A DNA stretch of 36,090 nt from Clostridium liquoris (GCF_002995785.1 NZ_PVXO01000026.1:1-36090); one strand, 5' to 3'. Shown: positions 1 to 9,169, numbered from the stretch's first letter. Translations and numbers: made by a program. The notes: a model not told the origin generated them from the sequence alone.

Positions 1-1
1 G

Positions 2-82
2 TATAGATATAATAATGAGAGAATACATTCCTCAATAGGATATGTACCCCCTCATGAGTATTATTTAGCAAATATAAGCTAA
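2..82 (+). CDS. IS3-family transposase (OrfB), C-terminal end only
   Basis: The window opens inside a reading frame that encodes 26 residues and stops with TAA at 80-82. The peptide contains YNNERIHSSIGYVPPHEYY, which matches the well-known C-terminal end of IS3-family OrfB integrases (pattern YNNxRIHSSLGYxSPxEY). The catalytic DDE residues would lie upstream, outside the window, so I cannot say whether the transposase is intact. The frame is followed by a stretch resembling an IS right end (about 95-128). The alternative, a chance match in 26 residues, is unlikely given the consecutive motif. Confidence 0.75.
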   Translation, partial: YRYNNERIHSSIGYVPPHEYYLANIS

Positions 83-94
83 AATGAGTTTGAG

Positions 95-128
95 TTAATA
101 TTGTCTATTTAACGGGGTGCTATCCGAT
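95..128 (+). mobile_element. Probable right terminus of the IS3-family element
   Basis: Immediately after the transposase stop there is a non-coding run containing TTGTCTATTTAACGGGGTGC. Right ends of IS3-type elements in Firmicutes often look like this (TGTCTA...ACGGGGTGC...). The left inverted repeat is outside the window, so the exact end and any target duplication cannot be defined. The boundary at about 128 is an estimate. Confidence 0.4.
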
Positions 129-139
129 AGTTAAGGAAA

Positions 140-290
140 GAATTTTTTATTTACATAAAAAATTCTAGGCAATAAAAAGCCTTGCATTTTGCAAGGCTTT
201 CTAAAATTATATAGGTATTTTTTAACGCAGTTAAAAATACCATCCATAGTTATTCACTATTAGCTATTAGTTATTCACTATTAATTATTC
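140..290. repeat. Heptamer-array/hairpin intergenic element, copy A (one arm visible)
   Basis: From left to right: a perfect 11-bp hairpin (140-150 with 155-165, loop TTAC); the terminator-like hairpin 176-200; an AT-rich hairpin GGTATTTTTTAAC-GCA-GTTAAAAATACC (214-241) followed by ATCC; then a 7-bp-period array at 251-290: TATTCAC, TATTAGC, TATTAGT, TATTCAC, TATTAAT, TATTC. The array supplies the last codons and the TAA stop (285-287, read on the minus strand) of the M42 peptidase gene. No second heptamer arm is seen on the IS side, so this copy may be truncated. It shares the hairpin-TCC-heptamer junction with the copies at 20835, 29683 and 35717. Confidence 0.7.
171..200 (-). terminator. 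Rho-independent terminator of the M42 peptidase gene
   Basis: AAAGCCTTGC (176-185) and GCAAGGCTTT (191-200) form a perfect 10-bp stem with loop ATTTT. Read on the minus strand, the stem is followed by a T-rich tail (TTTTTATT), which fits termination of the gene ending at 285. Confidence 0.7.
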
Positions 291-1325
291 TGCTTGACAA
301 TATTTAATTATCAAATCTAAAGTAGCTAAAATACCATCCATATGTGTCCTTTCATATCCATGGGAAGCAAAGACTCCTGTTCCAATTAATGCAGTTTTAA
401 TATCCCAGCCTGCACGCAAAGCAGCAGAGGCATCAGAACCATAATATGGATATATATCTATTTTATAAGGTATAGTATTTTTATTACATATACTTACTAG
501 TTTTTTTCTTAACTCTAAGTCATATGGACCAGAAGAATCCTTAGCGCATATACATACTGCATATTCAGAAGAATTTTGATCTAATCCAGGAGCACCCATA
601 TCTACAGATATAAATTCCTTTGTATTCTTAGGAAGAGCAGCAGAGGCACCATGCCCTACTTCTTCATAATTACTTATAAAGAAGCTAGTAGTATAAGGAA
701 GCTCTATAGAATTTTCAACTAAATATTTTATTGCATAAAGAAGTATGGCAGCACTGGCTTTGTCATCTAGATATCTGCTTTTTATAAAACCATTAGGAGT
801 AAAGACAGTTCTTGTATTAAAATATATAAAATCTCCAACTTCTATACCAAGATTTTTTGTATCTTCTTTAGAAAATACTTTTTCATCGAGAACTATTTCC
901 ATATTTTCTGGAGTTCTTTTTAATTCACGGGCCTCATCCCCGCTTATATGAACAGAAGGTTTAGTGCTTTGAACTGTTCCGGTAATTTTTTTGTCATAAA
1001 GGTTTTCAATAGTACAATTTTCTCCTTCAATAGAGTTCATCATAAAGCCGCCTATTGGAAGGAAAGAAACACATCCATTAGACTTTATGGATTTAACCAT
1101 AGCCCCCAAAGTATCGATATGGGCAGAAAAAGCCCTTTCATAGTCTTTGTTTTTTCCCTCCAATGTAACTACAACAGCACCTTTATTGGTAACTGAGTAA
1201 GGAACATTTAATATATATAATTCTTCTTTGATATAGTCCATTACTTTTTCGGTAAATCCGCTAGGACTTGGAATAGTTAAAATATTGTTAAGATAATATT
1301 TGATTTTTTCATCGTTATACTTCAT
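285..1325 (-). CDS. M42-family metallopeptidase (glutamyl/deblocking aminopeptidase-like)
   Basis: This 346-aa cytosolic aminopeptidase belongs to the M42/FrvX family of dinuclear metal enzymes that trim N-terminal residues from peptides. Family motifs visible in order: SAHIDTLGA (first metal-ligand His/Asp), SRYLDDKAS (bridging Asp), NYEEVGHGAS (catalytic Glu and ligand Glu), SVDMGAPG (ligand Asp), and a C-terminal SHGYERTHMDG with the last ligand His. The start is ATG at 1325: AAAGGAG (1334-1340) sits 8 nt upstream, whereas the in-frame GTG 1334 and ATG 1331 lie on or too close to that site. It is transcribed alone, divergently from the VanW gene, with a terminator at 171-200. Its final codons lie inside heptamer repeat A. 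The exact substrate is not readable from sequence. Confidence 0.9.
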   Translation of the reverse strand: MKYNDEKIKYYLNNILTIPSPSGFTEKVMDYIKEELYILNVPYSVTNKGAVVVTLEGKNKDYERAFSAHIDTLGAMVKSIKSNGCVSFLPIGGFMMNSIEGENCTIENLYDKKITGTVQSTKPSVHISGDEARELKRTPENMEIVLDEKVFSKEDTKNLGIEVGDFIYFNTRTVFTPNGFIKSRYLDDKASAAILLYAIKYLVENSIELPYTTSFFISNYEEVGHGASAALPKNTKEFISVDMGAPGLDQNSSEYAVCICAKDSSGPYDLELRKKLVSICNKNTIPYKIDIYPYYGSDASAALRAGWDIKTALIGTGVFASHGYERTHMDGILATLDLIIKYCQAE

Positions 1326-1402
1326 GAACATCACTCCTTTACAGTTTTACATGTATATTCTACCACAGTAAAAACTTTCATGTCATAAAAATTGTACAAT
1401 TA

Positions 1403-1432
1403 TTGTATAAATAATTGCTTGTATAGTATAAT
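1403..1432 (+). promoter_or_regulatory. Probable sigma-A promoter of the VanW gene
   Basis: TTGTAT (1403-1408) and TATAAT (1427-1432) are separated by 18 bp, and the ATG at 1462 lies 30 nt beyond the -10 box. The -10 box is perfect and the -35 box is fair. Confidence 0.5.
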
Positions 1433-1461
1433 TAATGAGTATAGATTGTGAGGTGATGCAT

Positions 1462-2847
1462 ATGGTAAGAAAAAAAATATTCAAATCTAAAAAAAAGGGA
1501 CTTATAATAATATTTATTTCTTTATTTATAGTTTTATCAGGAATTGTTTCAGCAGGAATAAGCTATGCATATAATTATGTAAAGCATTACAACAACTTAT
1601 TTTATCTAGGAGTTAAAGTTGAAGATGTGGATTTATCTGGGAAAAGCCTTGAAGAAGGCAAAAAAGCTATAAAACAGCAATATATCAATAAAATACTTAG
1701 CAAAAAATTAATTATAAATACTCCAGATAAAAAGTACACCTTAACTTTTGACAAGATTAATGCTAATTATGATGTGGATAAAGTTCTTCAGCAGGCTTAT
1801 TCCTATGGTAAAAATTTGAGTTTATACAGCAAGTATAAATTAATAAAACATCCAAATGAAAAAATATTTAAATTGATGAAATTTACCTATGATGAAAAAC
1901 CCATAAAGGATCTTATAGCAAATATTGAAAAGGATATAAATAAAGAACCGCAAAACGCTAAAATTAGCAGAGCAGGGGGCGGGTTTGATGTAATCCCAGG
2001 GAAAGTAGGTAAAAGGTTAAATAAAGACAAACTTCAACAGGAAGCACTAGGTAAAATTGATGGTAATACTGAAAAAGATATAGTAATAGAAGCACCAATA
2101 GAAGAAATAAAGCCTCATATAACTGAAGATAAATTATCCAGTATAAATAATTTAATATCTTCTTTCTCTACTCAATATGGTTCTATATCCTCTTCTGAGA
2201 GAGCTAATAATATTGAAATTGCAACAAAAAGTATCAATGGTACAGTATTGATGCCCGGTGATGTATTTAGTTTTAATGGTGTAGTAGGAGAAAGGACTGA
2301 AGAAAGAGGATATCAAGCTGCTCCAGTTATAATAGGAAATCAAGTGGATTCTGGTCTTGGAGGAGGGATATGTCAGGTATCTTCAACTTTATATAATGCT
2401 GTACTTAAATCAAATATAAAGGCTACAGAAAGGGCACATCATACTTTACCTTCAAGTTATGTACCTTTAGGAAGAGATGCCACTGTTGATTGGGAAAATA
2501 TAGATTACAAATTTAAAAATACATTGTCTTACCCAGTATATATTGAGGGAAGTACTGGTGGAGGAGACGTTACATTTAGTGTTTATTCAAATTCAGCTTT
2601 AGCAAGTAGAACTTATGATATCACTAATGACGTCTATGCTCAAATAGAAACTACTACAAAAACAATTAATGATGCAAATCTCCCATCAGGGACTGAAGAA
2701 GTAGTACAAAAGCCTTATGCAGGATTTAAGGTAAAGGTATATAAAAATTCCTATGAAAATGGTAAATTAATTAATCAAGAACTTATATCTAATGATTTCT
2801 ATAAACCAGTAGAAGGATTGATAAAAATAGGAACTAAGAAAAAATAA
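1462..2847 (+). CDS. VanW-domain membrane-anchored cell-wall protein
   Basis: The protein has 461 aa. An N-terminal basic stretch (VRKKIFKSKKKG) leads into one membrane segment at about residues 14-36, so the remainder is probably outside the cell. A region around 50-240 resembles the putative peptidoglycan-binding domain usually found before VanW. The VanW core follows at about 255-385, including VMPGDVFSFN-type and GLGGGICQVSSTLYNA motifs. The tail (about 395-460, LPSGTEEVVQKPYAGFKVKV) looks like a G5-type domain. VanW proteins have no firmly established biochemical role; a wall-associated function is inferred from the domains. ATG 1462 is preferred because GAGGTG lies just upstream. The gene stands alone between its own promoter and the terminator at 2850-2888. 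No resistance genes are nearby, so the VanW name should not be read as vancomycin resistance. Confidence 0.85.
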   Translation: MVRKKIFKSKKKGLIIIFISLFIVLSGIVSAGISYAYNYVKHYNNLFYLGVKVEDVDLSGKSLEEGKKAIKQQYINKILSKKLIINTPDKKYTLTFDKINANYDVDKVLQQAYSYGKNLSLYSKYKLIKHPNEKIFKLMKFTYDEKPIKDLIANIEKDINKEPQNAKISRAGGGFDVIPGKVGKRLNKDKLQQEALGKIDGNTEKDIVIEAPIEEIKPHITEDKLSSINNLISSFSTQYGSISSSERANNIEIATKSINGTVLMPGDVFSFNGVVGERTEERGYQAAPVIIGNQVDSGLGGGICQVSSTLYNAVLKSNIKATERAHHTLPSSYVPLGRDATVDWENIDYKFKNTLSYPVYIEGSTGGGDVTFSVYSNSALASRTYDITNDVYAQIETTTKTINDANLPSGTEEVVQKPYAGFKVKVYKNSYENGKLINQELISNDFYKPVEGLIKIGTKKK

Positions 2848-2849
2848 AG

Positions 2850-2888
2850 AAAGGTTGTGCATTACACAGATAATGTACAACCTTTTTT
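2850..2888 (+). terminator. Terminator after the VanW gene
   Basis: AAAGGTTGTGCATT (2850-2863) pairs with AATGTACAACCTTT (2872-2885), with one G-T pair. The stem is about 14 bp and ends in TTTTTT. Confidence 0.85.
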
Positions 2889-2938
2889 GAATTTTTTGGT
2901 GTATAATATCTATAAGATTTTGAAGGAGGTGTGAAATA

Positions 2939-3889
2939 ATGGGAGAAAGGGAGCTAATAAAAGATATAGTTTATAACATTGATAAGGTAGTTATAGGAAA
3001 AGAATATGAAATTTATAACATAATAAAAGGTATAATCGCCAATGGACATATACTTATAGAGGATGTACCTGGAGTTGGGAAAACTACTTTAGTAAAGGCT
3101 TTGGCTAAATCTTTAAATCTGTCCTATAAAAGGATACAATTTACTCCAGATTTACTTCCTTCAGATATTCTAGGTATATCTATTTATAACCAAAGGACTA
3201 TGGAATTTGAGTTTAAAAAAGGCCCAATATTTTCAAATATAGTATTAGCAGATGAGATAAACAGAACTTCTCCTAAAACACAATCTGCACTTTTAGAGGT
3301 CATGGAAGAAAAGCAGGTATCAGAGGGGAACGAAACCTATAAATTAGAAGAACCATTTATAGTATTGGCTACCCAAAATCCTATAGAATATGAAGGCACT
3401 TTTATTTTGCCTGAAGCTCAATTAGATAGATTCATGATTAAAGTAAATGTAGGATATCCTGAAAAAATGTATGAAAGTAAAATGTTGAAAATATATAGAA
3501 ATTATGATCCATTGGAAAGTATAAATAGTGTAGCAGAAGCTAAGGATATTATTGAATTACAGAAAAAGGTAAGAGATGTCCATGTATCAGATGAAATAAA
3601 TTCTTATATAGTAAACATAGCTGAGGCTACAAGAAATAATAAATGCCTATCGTTGGGTATTAGCCCAAGGGCATGCCTAGCTCTTTTAAGAATATCTCAA
3701 GCTTCAGCCGTTATAAATGGAAGGAATTATGTTGTACCAGAAGATGTAAAAGAAAATGCAGTATCTGTTTTAAGTCATAGGGTGATAATATCTCCTTATG
3801 GAAGAGCTAATAATAATACTGGGGAAGAGGTAATTAAGGATATATTAAGAATTTTACCAGTGCCAAGAATAAAGGCTGATAGAATATGA
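2939..3889 (+). CDS. MoxR-family AAA+ ATPase
   Basis: This 316-aa cytosolic ATPase belongs to the MoxR branch of AAA+ proteins, chaperone-like factors that usually act with von Willebrand-type or DUF58 partners. Visible motifs: Walker A GVGKTT at residues 45-50; Walker B LADEINR with D105-E106; sensor 1 in LATQNP; and the arginine-finger region around PEAQLDRF. Length and motif order fit the family. ATG 2939 follows a strong AAGGAGGTG. A TATAAT at 2902-2907 could be the -10 box, with no convincing -35. The stop overlaps the DUF58 start (ATGA, 3886-3889), so the two are translationally coupled. MoxR-DUF58-transglutaminase is a widely recurring trio; its client is unknown here, though a surface-related role is a reasonable inference. 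Confidence 0.92.
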   Translation: MGERELIKDIVYNIDKVVIGKEYEIYNIIKGIIANGHILIEDVPGVGKTTLVKALAKSLNLSYKRIQFTPDLLPSDILGISIYNQRTMEFEFKKGPIFSNIVLADEINRTSPKTQSALLEVMEEKQVSEGNETYKLEEPFIVLATQNPIEYEGTFILPEAQLDRFMIKVNVGYPEKMYESKMLKIYRNYDPLESINSVAEAKDIIELQKKVRDVHVSDEINSYIVNIAEATRNNKCLSLGISPRACLALLRISQASAVINGRNYVVPEDVKENAVSVLSHRVIISPYGRANNNTGEEVIKDILRILPVPRIKADRI

Positions 3890-5043
3890 TTAAAATAATA
3901 AATAAAAAGTTTTTAATTATGCTTTTAATTTCATTTATTTATGCTTATTTGGAAGGCGGAAATTTACCCTATTCTATTTTCTATGGATTTTTATGTACTT
4001 TAATTTTCTCTTTAGTATATTTATTAGCAACTATAAGAAATGTAGCAGTAGATATAAAGTTTAATAGGGATATTTTTACTACTTTTGAAGATACGGAAGT
4101 TATTACAGTAGTTAAGAATTATGGTATTTTGCCTATACCTTATATAGAAATAAATAATAAAGTTTTTTATGAACTAGATAAGGATTACAAAGGATTAGTT
4201 TTGAGTTTAGGAATAGATGAAAATAGAAGGTTAGGTGTTAAAGTAAAATTTTTTACTAGGGGTATATATAATTTTGGAGAAATTAAGCTACACATAAGGG
4301 ATATATTTTCACTTTTTAATTTTGAAAAAAACATAAAAAAGGAAAATATAATTAAAGTATATCCTAAAATATATTCTCTAGAAAAATTTAATTCCTATGG
4401 TGAAGATGTATTAAATGGTATGGTAAATGAAAAGGGCAATATTAAAGAGGATTATTCTATTAGTGACATGAGAAAATATAGAATAGGAGACAGCCTAAGA
4501 AAAATCAACTGGAAGGTAAGTGCCAAGCATGGAGAATTATATATAAAGAATTTCGACACTGTTACTGGAGAAAAATCTAATGTTTTTTTAAATATGAATA
4601 AAGATGATTATTTTAGTGGGAAAGGAAAAGAGAAGGAAGAAGAGCTAATAGATCTATGTGTTTCATTAATCAATATGATGAGGGTTAGAGGTATAAAAAC
4701 TAATCTTCATATCTGTAATCGTGAAAGTAAAAGTTTTTATATTGGAACAAAGGATGACTTTTATGAATTAATGGAATATTTACTAATACACAAAAGTGAA
4801 GGAGAAAGGGATTTTTCTAAATTTATTATAGATAATTTAGGAAAAGTAGAAAGGGGCAGCTCTATAGCTATTATGACTCCTAAAATAAACGAAAAAATGA
4901 AGGATAATTTAATATCTTTGAAAAGATTAGGATATAAGGTTATGGCATTTTATTCTATAACGAATTTTGAGGATCTTGAGAAAATATCTATATTAAAAGA
5001 AATGGATATAAGATGTATAAGTTTTAATGAAGCCCTTGGTTAA
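3886..5043 (+). CDS. DUF58 membrane protein (MoxR partner)
   Basis: The protein has 385 aa. Two hydrophobic segments near the N terminus (about residues 9-25 and 28-48) anchor it in the membrane. The family signature lies at about residues 190-225 (DMRKYRIGDSLRKINWKVSA followed by LYIKNFD), in the typical Y-x-x-GD-x-x-R-x-I-x-W arrangement of DUF58. The C-terminal half is predicted to adopt a von Willebrand A-like fold, which is family knowledge rather than something visible here. The start codon shares ATGA with the moxR stop. The next gene begins 33 nt after the stop behind its own ribosome site, so one transcript is likely. The molecular function of DUF58 is not established. Confidence 0.88.
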   Translation: MIKIINKKFLIMLLISFIYAYLEGGNLPYSIFYGFLCTLIFSLVYLLATIRNVAVDIKFNRDIFTTFEDTEVITVVKNYGILPIPYIEINNKVFYELDKDYKGLVLSLGIDENRRLGVKVKFFTRGIYNFGEIKLHIRDIFSLFNFEKNIKKENIIKVYPKIYSLEKFNSYGEDVLNGMVNEKGNIKEDYSISDMRKYRIGDSLRKINWKVSAKHGELYIKNFDTVTGEKSNVFLNMNKDDYFSGKGKEKEEELIDLCVSLINMMRVRGIKTNLHICNRESKSFYIGTKDDFYELMEYLLIHKSEGERDFSKFIIDNLGKVERGSSIAIMTPKINEKMKDNLISLKRLGYKVMAFYSITNFEDLEKISILKEMDIRCISFNEALG

Positions 5044-5076
5044 TAGCTGTAATATCAATTAAGGAAAGGATATATT

Positions 5077-7317
5077 ATGGAAACTTTCAAAAAGAATATA
5101 ATTTATGTATCTTTAACCTATGTAAATATATTTTTTATAATGAGGGTTATGGAGAAATGTTTTAAAATAAATAATTTTTCTTATGTATTTTTTAACTTTC
5201 TCTTCATTTTAGCTGCAATGATATATTATTTGTATAGATTTTTGTTAAAAAGACCTTTACACAAATTTTTATTTACTTTTCTTATGATTTTATCCATGGG
5301 GCTATGGGTATATTTTAATATGGATTATTTTACCCAGATATTTAAGTTAAATATAAAATATGTAATGGATCTAAATAATAATATATATAATGGAGAAACT
5401 ACATATTTTTATCAACTCAAACTATTATTTATCTTTACAATTCCTTTATTAATAGTTTTAATATTGTGGATTGGGGATAAAGTATTCCCTAATTGCATAT
5501 TACTTGTAACTGTATCCTCCATGCTGTTTTTTTGGAATTATGGGTATACAGAAACAGTAAAAAAGTATACATTCTATTTTATTCTTATAAGTATAATTAC
5601 CTATTCTATAAATAGTTATATAAGGAGTATAGATGAATTAAAAAGCAGTGGTGTAGGCATATCCATAGCTTATAGTAAAATACTATTGTATATAGTAATA
5701 CTAGGCTTTCTAATATCTGGAGTACAGAGCTTTCTGCCTAAGGAAATTCAGGGAAAATATAATAAGGAAAAATCGGAAGAATTTATTAATAAGTTTTCAA
5801 TTAATAGAAGAGATATAAAAAATGTATATAATCTTAGTTCTTCAGGTTATAACAATACAGATACAAAGCTAGGAGGGCCCATTACTATTGACAATAAGCA
5901 GGTTTTTAAAGTAAAAGCAGATAGACCATATTATTTAAGAGGGACTAGTAAGGAATACTATGATGGCTTTTCATGGAAGGGTGTACAAAACAATTATGGA
6001 AGAATAAATAAGGACAGCTCAATACTAGAGCCCAAAAGTAGTAATTCTTTATCTATAGTTGGAGAGTCAAAGATAGATTATATCACAATTTATCCTGATT
6101 ATATTAGCACTTCTACCTTATTTGCACCTATGTATGCTACCAATATAAATATAAAGGGAGAAAAGGTGTTTTATGATAAAGACAATAATTTTGTAACTTC
6201 TAATGACACTCACAAAGAATACACTGTAAAATTTTACAATGATGATTTAAAGTATTCTGTTATATCTGATAACATAGATAGTAAAAAAAATATTATTACC
6301 ACCATAATGGATTATGGGTATAAGCATTCATTAAGTTTAGAACCAGAAAAATTTAAACAGTATAATGTATATTTACAATTACCTGATAATATTCCTAAAA
6401 GAGTATTTGATTTGGTAGATAATATTACAAGTGGAGAAAAGGATCCCGGAGAAAAGGTATTTAAAATTTATGACTATCTTCATAAAAATTATAAATATTC
6501 CTTGCAGGTACAACAATTACCAGAGGGAAAGGAATTTGTAGATAACTTTTTATTTACTGAAAAAAAAGGTTACTGTACATATTTTGCCACTGCTGCCACT
6601 GTAATGTGTAGAATAGCGGGAATTCCGGCTAGATATGTGGAAGGATTTAATATGACCTATGATAAGGATGCAGATGGACTTTTTATAGTATCAAATAAAA
6701 ATTCCCATGCCTGGGCAGAAATATTAATTGACCCCATAAGTAACAGCTGGTCTATATTGGATACAGTACCTTCAGCCCCTGAGGAAGTAGAAAGGGCTCA
6801 GCAGGAAGAGAGGAAAAAGGAAGCCTATGAAGATACACAACCACAGGAAACAAATAGGAACAATGTAAAGAAAACTGAAGAAGATATCATAAATAAGGAA
6901 CAAGTAAAGAATGAGAAAAAAAGTTATTGGGCATATCTATTAAGTTTGTTATTATTAATAATTCTTCTGATAATAGCAAGAATATTAATGATAATTAGGA
7001 ATAAAAGAAAAATAATTAAGTCTAAGAGTATAATACCTTTATATTTATATATAATTAAAAGAATAAGAACTATAGGCATATATAAAGATGAAAGTCAAGG
7101 AGAAAAGGAATTTATTCAAAGCATAGAGGATATATCCTTAAGATTTAAGATGGAAGAATTAGTGGAGTATGTTTATAAAGAGTTTTATGGAGAAAAAGAA
7201 GATACAGTAGAATATAATAAAAAAGAAGAACTTTATAAATTTATAGAAAAATATATTAAAGAAAATCAGGGAAAAGGTAAGTACTATGTGGTGAAATTTT
7301 TAAATTTAGGTAAATAA
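5077..7317 (+). CDS. TgpA-like membrane transglutaminase/protease-fold protein
   Basis: The protein has 746 aa in a three-part layout: about six N-terminal membrane segments (residues 8-220), a large extracytoplasmic region, and a final membrane segment at about 616-640 followed by a lysine- and glutamate-rich cytoplasmic tail. The transglutaminase core contains KKGYCTYFATA with Cys500, NSHAWAEI with His544, and ILDTVP with Asp562, giving an intact Cys-His-Asp triad. A spacer rich in E, K and Q (about 570-612) links core to membrane. AAGGAAAGG precedes ATG 5077. It completes the MoxR-DUF58-transglutaminase operon. The family includes transglutaminases, peptidases and peptide cyclases, so the reaction is not determined. 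Wall or surface-protein processing is an inference from topology. Confidence 0.9.
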   Translation: METFKKNIIYVSLTYVNIFFIMRVMEKCFKINNFSYVFFNFLFILAAMIYYLYRFLLKRPLHKFLFTFLMILSMGLWVYFNMDYFTQIFKLNIKYVMDLNNNIYNGETTYFYQLKLLFIFTIPLLIVLILWIGDKVFPNCILLVTVSSMLFFWNYGYTETVKKYTFYFILISIITYSINSYIRSIDELKSSGVGISIAYSKILLYIVILGFLISGVQSFLPKEIQGKYNKEKSEEFINKFSINRRDIKNVYNLSSSGYNNTDTKLGGPITIDNKQVFKVKADRPYYLRGTSKEYYDGFSWKGVQNNYGRINKDSSILEPKSSNSLSIVGESKIDYITIYPDYISTSTLFAPMYATNINIKGEKVFYDKDNNFVTSNDTHKEYTVKFYNDDLKYSVISDNIDSKKNIITTIMDYGYKHSLSLEPEKFKQYNVYLQLPDNIPKRVFDLVDNITSGEKDPGEKVFKIYDYLHKNYKYSLQVQQLPEGKEFVDNFLFTEKKGYCTYFATAATVMCRIAGIPARYVEGFNMTYDKDADGLFIVSNKNSHAWAEILIDPISNSWSILDTVPSAPEEVERAQQEERKKEAYEDTQPQETNRNNVKKTEEDIINKEQVKNEKKSYWAYLLSLLLLIILLIIARILMIIRNKRKIIKSKSIIPLYLYIIKRIRTIGIYKDESQGEKEFIQSIEDISLRFKMEELVEYVYKEFYGEKEDTVEYNKKEELYKFIEKYIKENQGKGKYYVVKFLNLGK

Positions 7318-7391
7318 TAATCTATATAGCATATATAAAATATTCTAAATGTGTGATATAATAATTAACATCTAAGTAGAAAAAATGTAAT

Positions 7392-7474
7392 GCGGGTATG
7401 GCGGAACTGGCAGACGCACTAGATTCAGGTTCTAGCGGGAAACCGTGCAGGTTCGAGTCCTGTTACCCGCACCA
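7392..7474 (+). tRNA. tRNA-Leu, anticodon CAG
   Basis: The acceptor stem GCGGGTA pairs with TACCCGC. The anticodon stem CTAGA/TCTAG encloses the loop TTCAGGT, giving anticodon CAG. A long variable arm (CGGGAAACCG) marks it as a class II tRNA, and the T arm GCAGG-TTCGAGT-CCTGT is intact. CCA is encoded (7472-7474). A TATAAT at 7357-7362, 30 nt upstream, is a likely -10 box. It sits alone between two protein genes. Confidence 0.97.
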
Positions 7475-7509
7475 TAAAAAAATATAATATAAAAAGGATA
7501 GTGAAGACT

Positions 7510-8268
7510 ATGAGAAGAAAGAACAAGGAAAGAATATTAATTTCTTGCATTTTTTTTACCTTACTGATGGCATTATTTGTAAATTATGATATAAAATTCA
7601 ATAAATATATATTTGCAGCACAGGAGCCTAGTACTGTATTAGGGGAAAAGAAAAAATTAAATGAGGAAAATATGGACAAGCAGTTTAAAAAAAATGAAAA
7701 AATAAACGAAGATTTGAATAAAATAATAGTCATTGACCCAGGCCATGGTGGAGCAGATAAGGGTACAAATATAGGAGCCTTATATGAAAAGGATATAAAT
7801 TTAAAAATAGCATTTTATACAAGACAATATCTTCAGGATAAAGGATTTAATGCATTAATGACAAGAGAAGAGGACAAATTAATTCCTTTAAAGGAAATAG
7901 GTAATTTTGTAAATGATATAAGACCTAATGTGTTTGTATCAATCCATGTAAATTCCTTCAAGGAAAGTAAATATAAAGGCATAAGTACATATTACTATGA
8001 CCCCAATGGATTTCAAAAGGAGGAAAGAATGGAACTGGCTAAAAGTATACAAAGTGAAAATACCAAAGATGGGACATGGTATAATAGAGGAGTTTTAAGA
8101 CAAAATATAGCAGTATTAAGATATAGCAATTTTACTTGCGCTCTAGTAGAATGTGGATTTATAACTAATGAAGAGGATAGAAAAAAACTGCAGGATGAAA
8201 ATATATTGAAAAACACAGGTGAAAACATTGCCAAAGGCATAATCAATTATATTGAAAGCAATAAGTAA
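7510..8268 (+). CDS. cwlD: N-acetylmuramoyl-L-alanine amidase, CwlD type
   Basis: This 252-aa enzyme of the Amidase_3 family cleaves the bond between N-acetylmuramic acid and L-alanine. CwlD makes muramic-delta-lactam in the spore cortex of endospore formers. The N terminus has one hydrophobic segment (about residues 9-25), acting as a signal or anchor. The zinc ligands and catalytic residue are visible: His79 in DPGHGG, Glu93 in YEKDIN, His146 in SIHVNS, and Glu214 in VECGFITN. ATG 7510 is chosen; an in-frame GTG at 7501 lies only 3 nt from the AAGG and is less likely. It is preceded by tRNA-Leu. Length and motifs fit CwlD well, but vegetative amidases share the same fold, so the sporulation role is inferred. 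Confidence 0.85.
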   Translation: MRRKNKERILISCIFFTLLMALFVNYDIKFNKYIFAAQEPSTVLGEKKKLNEENMDKQFKKNEKINEDLNKIIVIDPGHGGADKGTNIGALYEKDINLKIAFYTRQYLQDKGFNALMTREEDKLIPLKEIGNFVNDIRPNVFVSIHVNSFKESKYKGISTYYYDPNGFQKEERMELAKSIQSENTKDGTWYNRGVLRQNIAVLRYSNFTCALVECGFITNEEDRKKLQDENILKNTGENIAKGIINYIESNK

Positions 8269-8347
8269 AAGAAATTTAAAAATTAAATATGATTATTTCT
8301 GTTATAATAAGATATGTAGTTAAAAAATAAGAAGGGAATGTTGAGGA

Positions 8348-9169
8348 TTGGCATGTAAATTAATATGCATTGATATGGATGGTACATTACTTAATAGTAA
8401 TGATGAGATAAGCAGGAGAAACTTAGAGGCTATTAGGAAAGCATCAGAAAATGGCGTGCAAGTAGCAATAAGTACAGGGAGACTATTTGTATCAGCAAAT
8501 TATTATGCAGATCTAATTGGAGTTAAAACACCAGTTATAGCTTCCAATGGTGCTTATATAAGGGATAAGAATACAGATAAAGTTATATACAAATCCCTTT
8601 TAGGATATGAGAATTGTAAAAAAGTTATTAATGTGGCAAAAAAATATGATATGTATGCTCAGTTTAATACTTATGATAGTATTTTTACAGAAAAATTAGT
8701 TTATTCATCAAAATTTTATTCAAAAATGAATGAAACTCTCCCTGAAGATAGAAGAGTTAACATCAAAATCACTTCAGATTGGGATGAAAGCTTTAAGAAA
8801 TATAAAAATGAAATATTAAAATGTATAGTGATAGATAAAGATTGTGAAAAGTTAAAGCTTATTAAAGAAGAATTATTAAAAGAAAAGGGAATACAGGTGG
8901 TAAGTTCCTTTAGGAATAATGTAGAAGTTATGGCTAAAGGAGTGTCAAAGGGAAATGCCGTTGGTATCCTTGCAGATTTTTATAATTTAACCAGAGAAGA
9001 AATAATGTGTATAGGTGACAGCGAAAATGATCTTTCTATGATAGAATTTGCAGGAATTGGAGTAGCTATGGGTAACGGTGATGAACTGATAAAGAGAAGT
9101 TCTGATTATATAACAGATACCAATGATGAGGATGGAGTGGCAAAAGCTATAGAAAAATTTGTTTTATAG
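8348..9169 (+). CDS. Cof-type HAD-IIB phosphatase
   Basis: This 273-aa cytosolic hydrolase belongs to the HAD superfamily, Cof/YwpJ group. Motif I is ICIDMDGTLLNS with nucleophile Asp9 and acid Asp11. Motif II is the Ser/Thr in AISTGR, motif III includes the Lys in MAKGVSKGNA, and motif IV is IGDSENDLSMI. The C2B-type cap lies between residues about 85 and 190. These enzymes dephosphorylate sugar phosphates, flavin precursors and similar small molecules; the substrate cannot be read from sequence. The start is TTG at 8348: GAAGGGA lies about 10 nt upstream, and the next in-frame ATG falls inside motif I. A TATAAT at 8303-8308 may be the -10 box of its own promoter. Confidence 0.9.
   Translation: MACKLICIDMDGTLLNSNDEISRRNLEAIRKASENGVQVAISTGRLFVSANYYADLIGVKTPVIASNGAYIRDKNTDKVIYKSLLGYENCKKVINVAKKYDMYAQFNTYDSIFTEKLVYSSKFYSKMNETLPEDRRVNIKITSDWDESFKKYKNEILKCIVIDKDCEKLKLIKEELLKEKGIQVVSSFRNNVEVMAKGVSKGNAVGILADFYNLTREEIMCIGDSENDLSMIEFAGIGVAMGNGDELIKRSSDYITDTNDEDGVAKAIEKFVL

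Noticed and set aside
1462-2847. Vancomycin-resistance interpretation of the VanW protein
   Set aside because: No vanHAX or vanRS genes are present; VanW domains are common in non-resistant clostridia.
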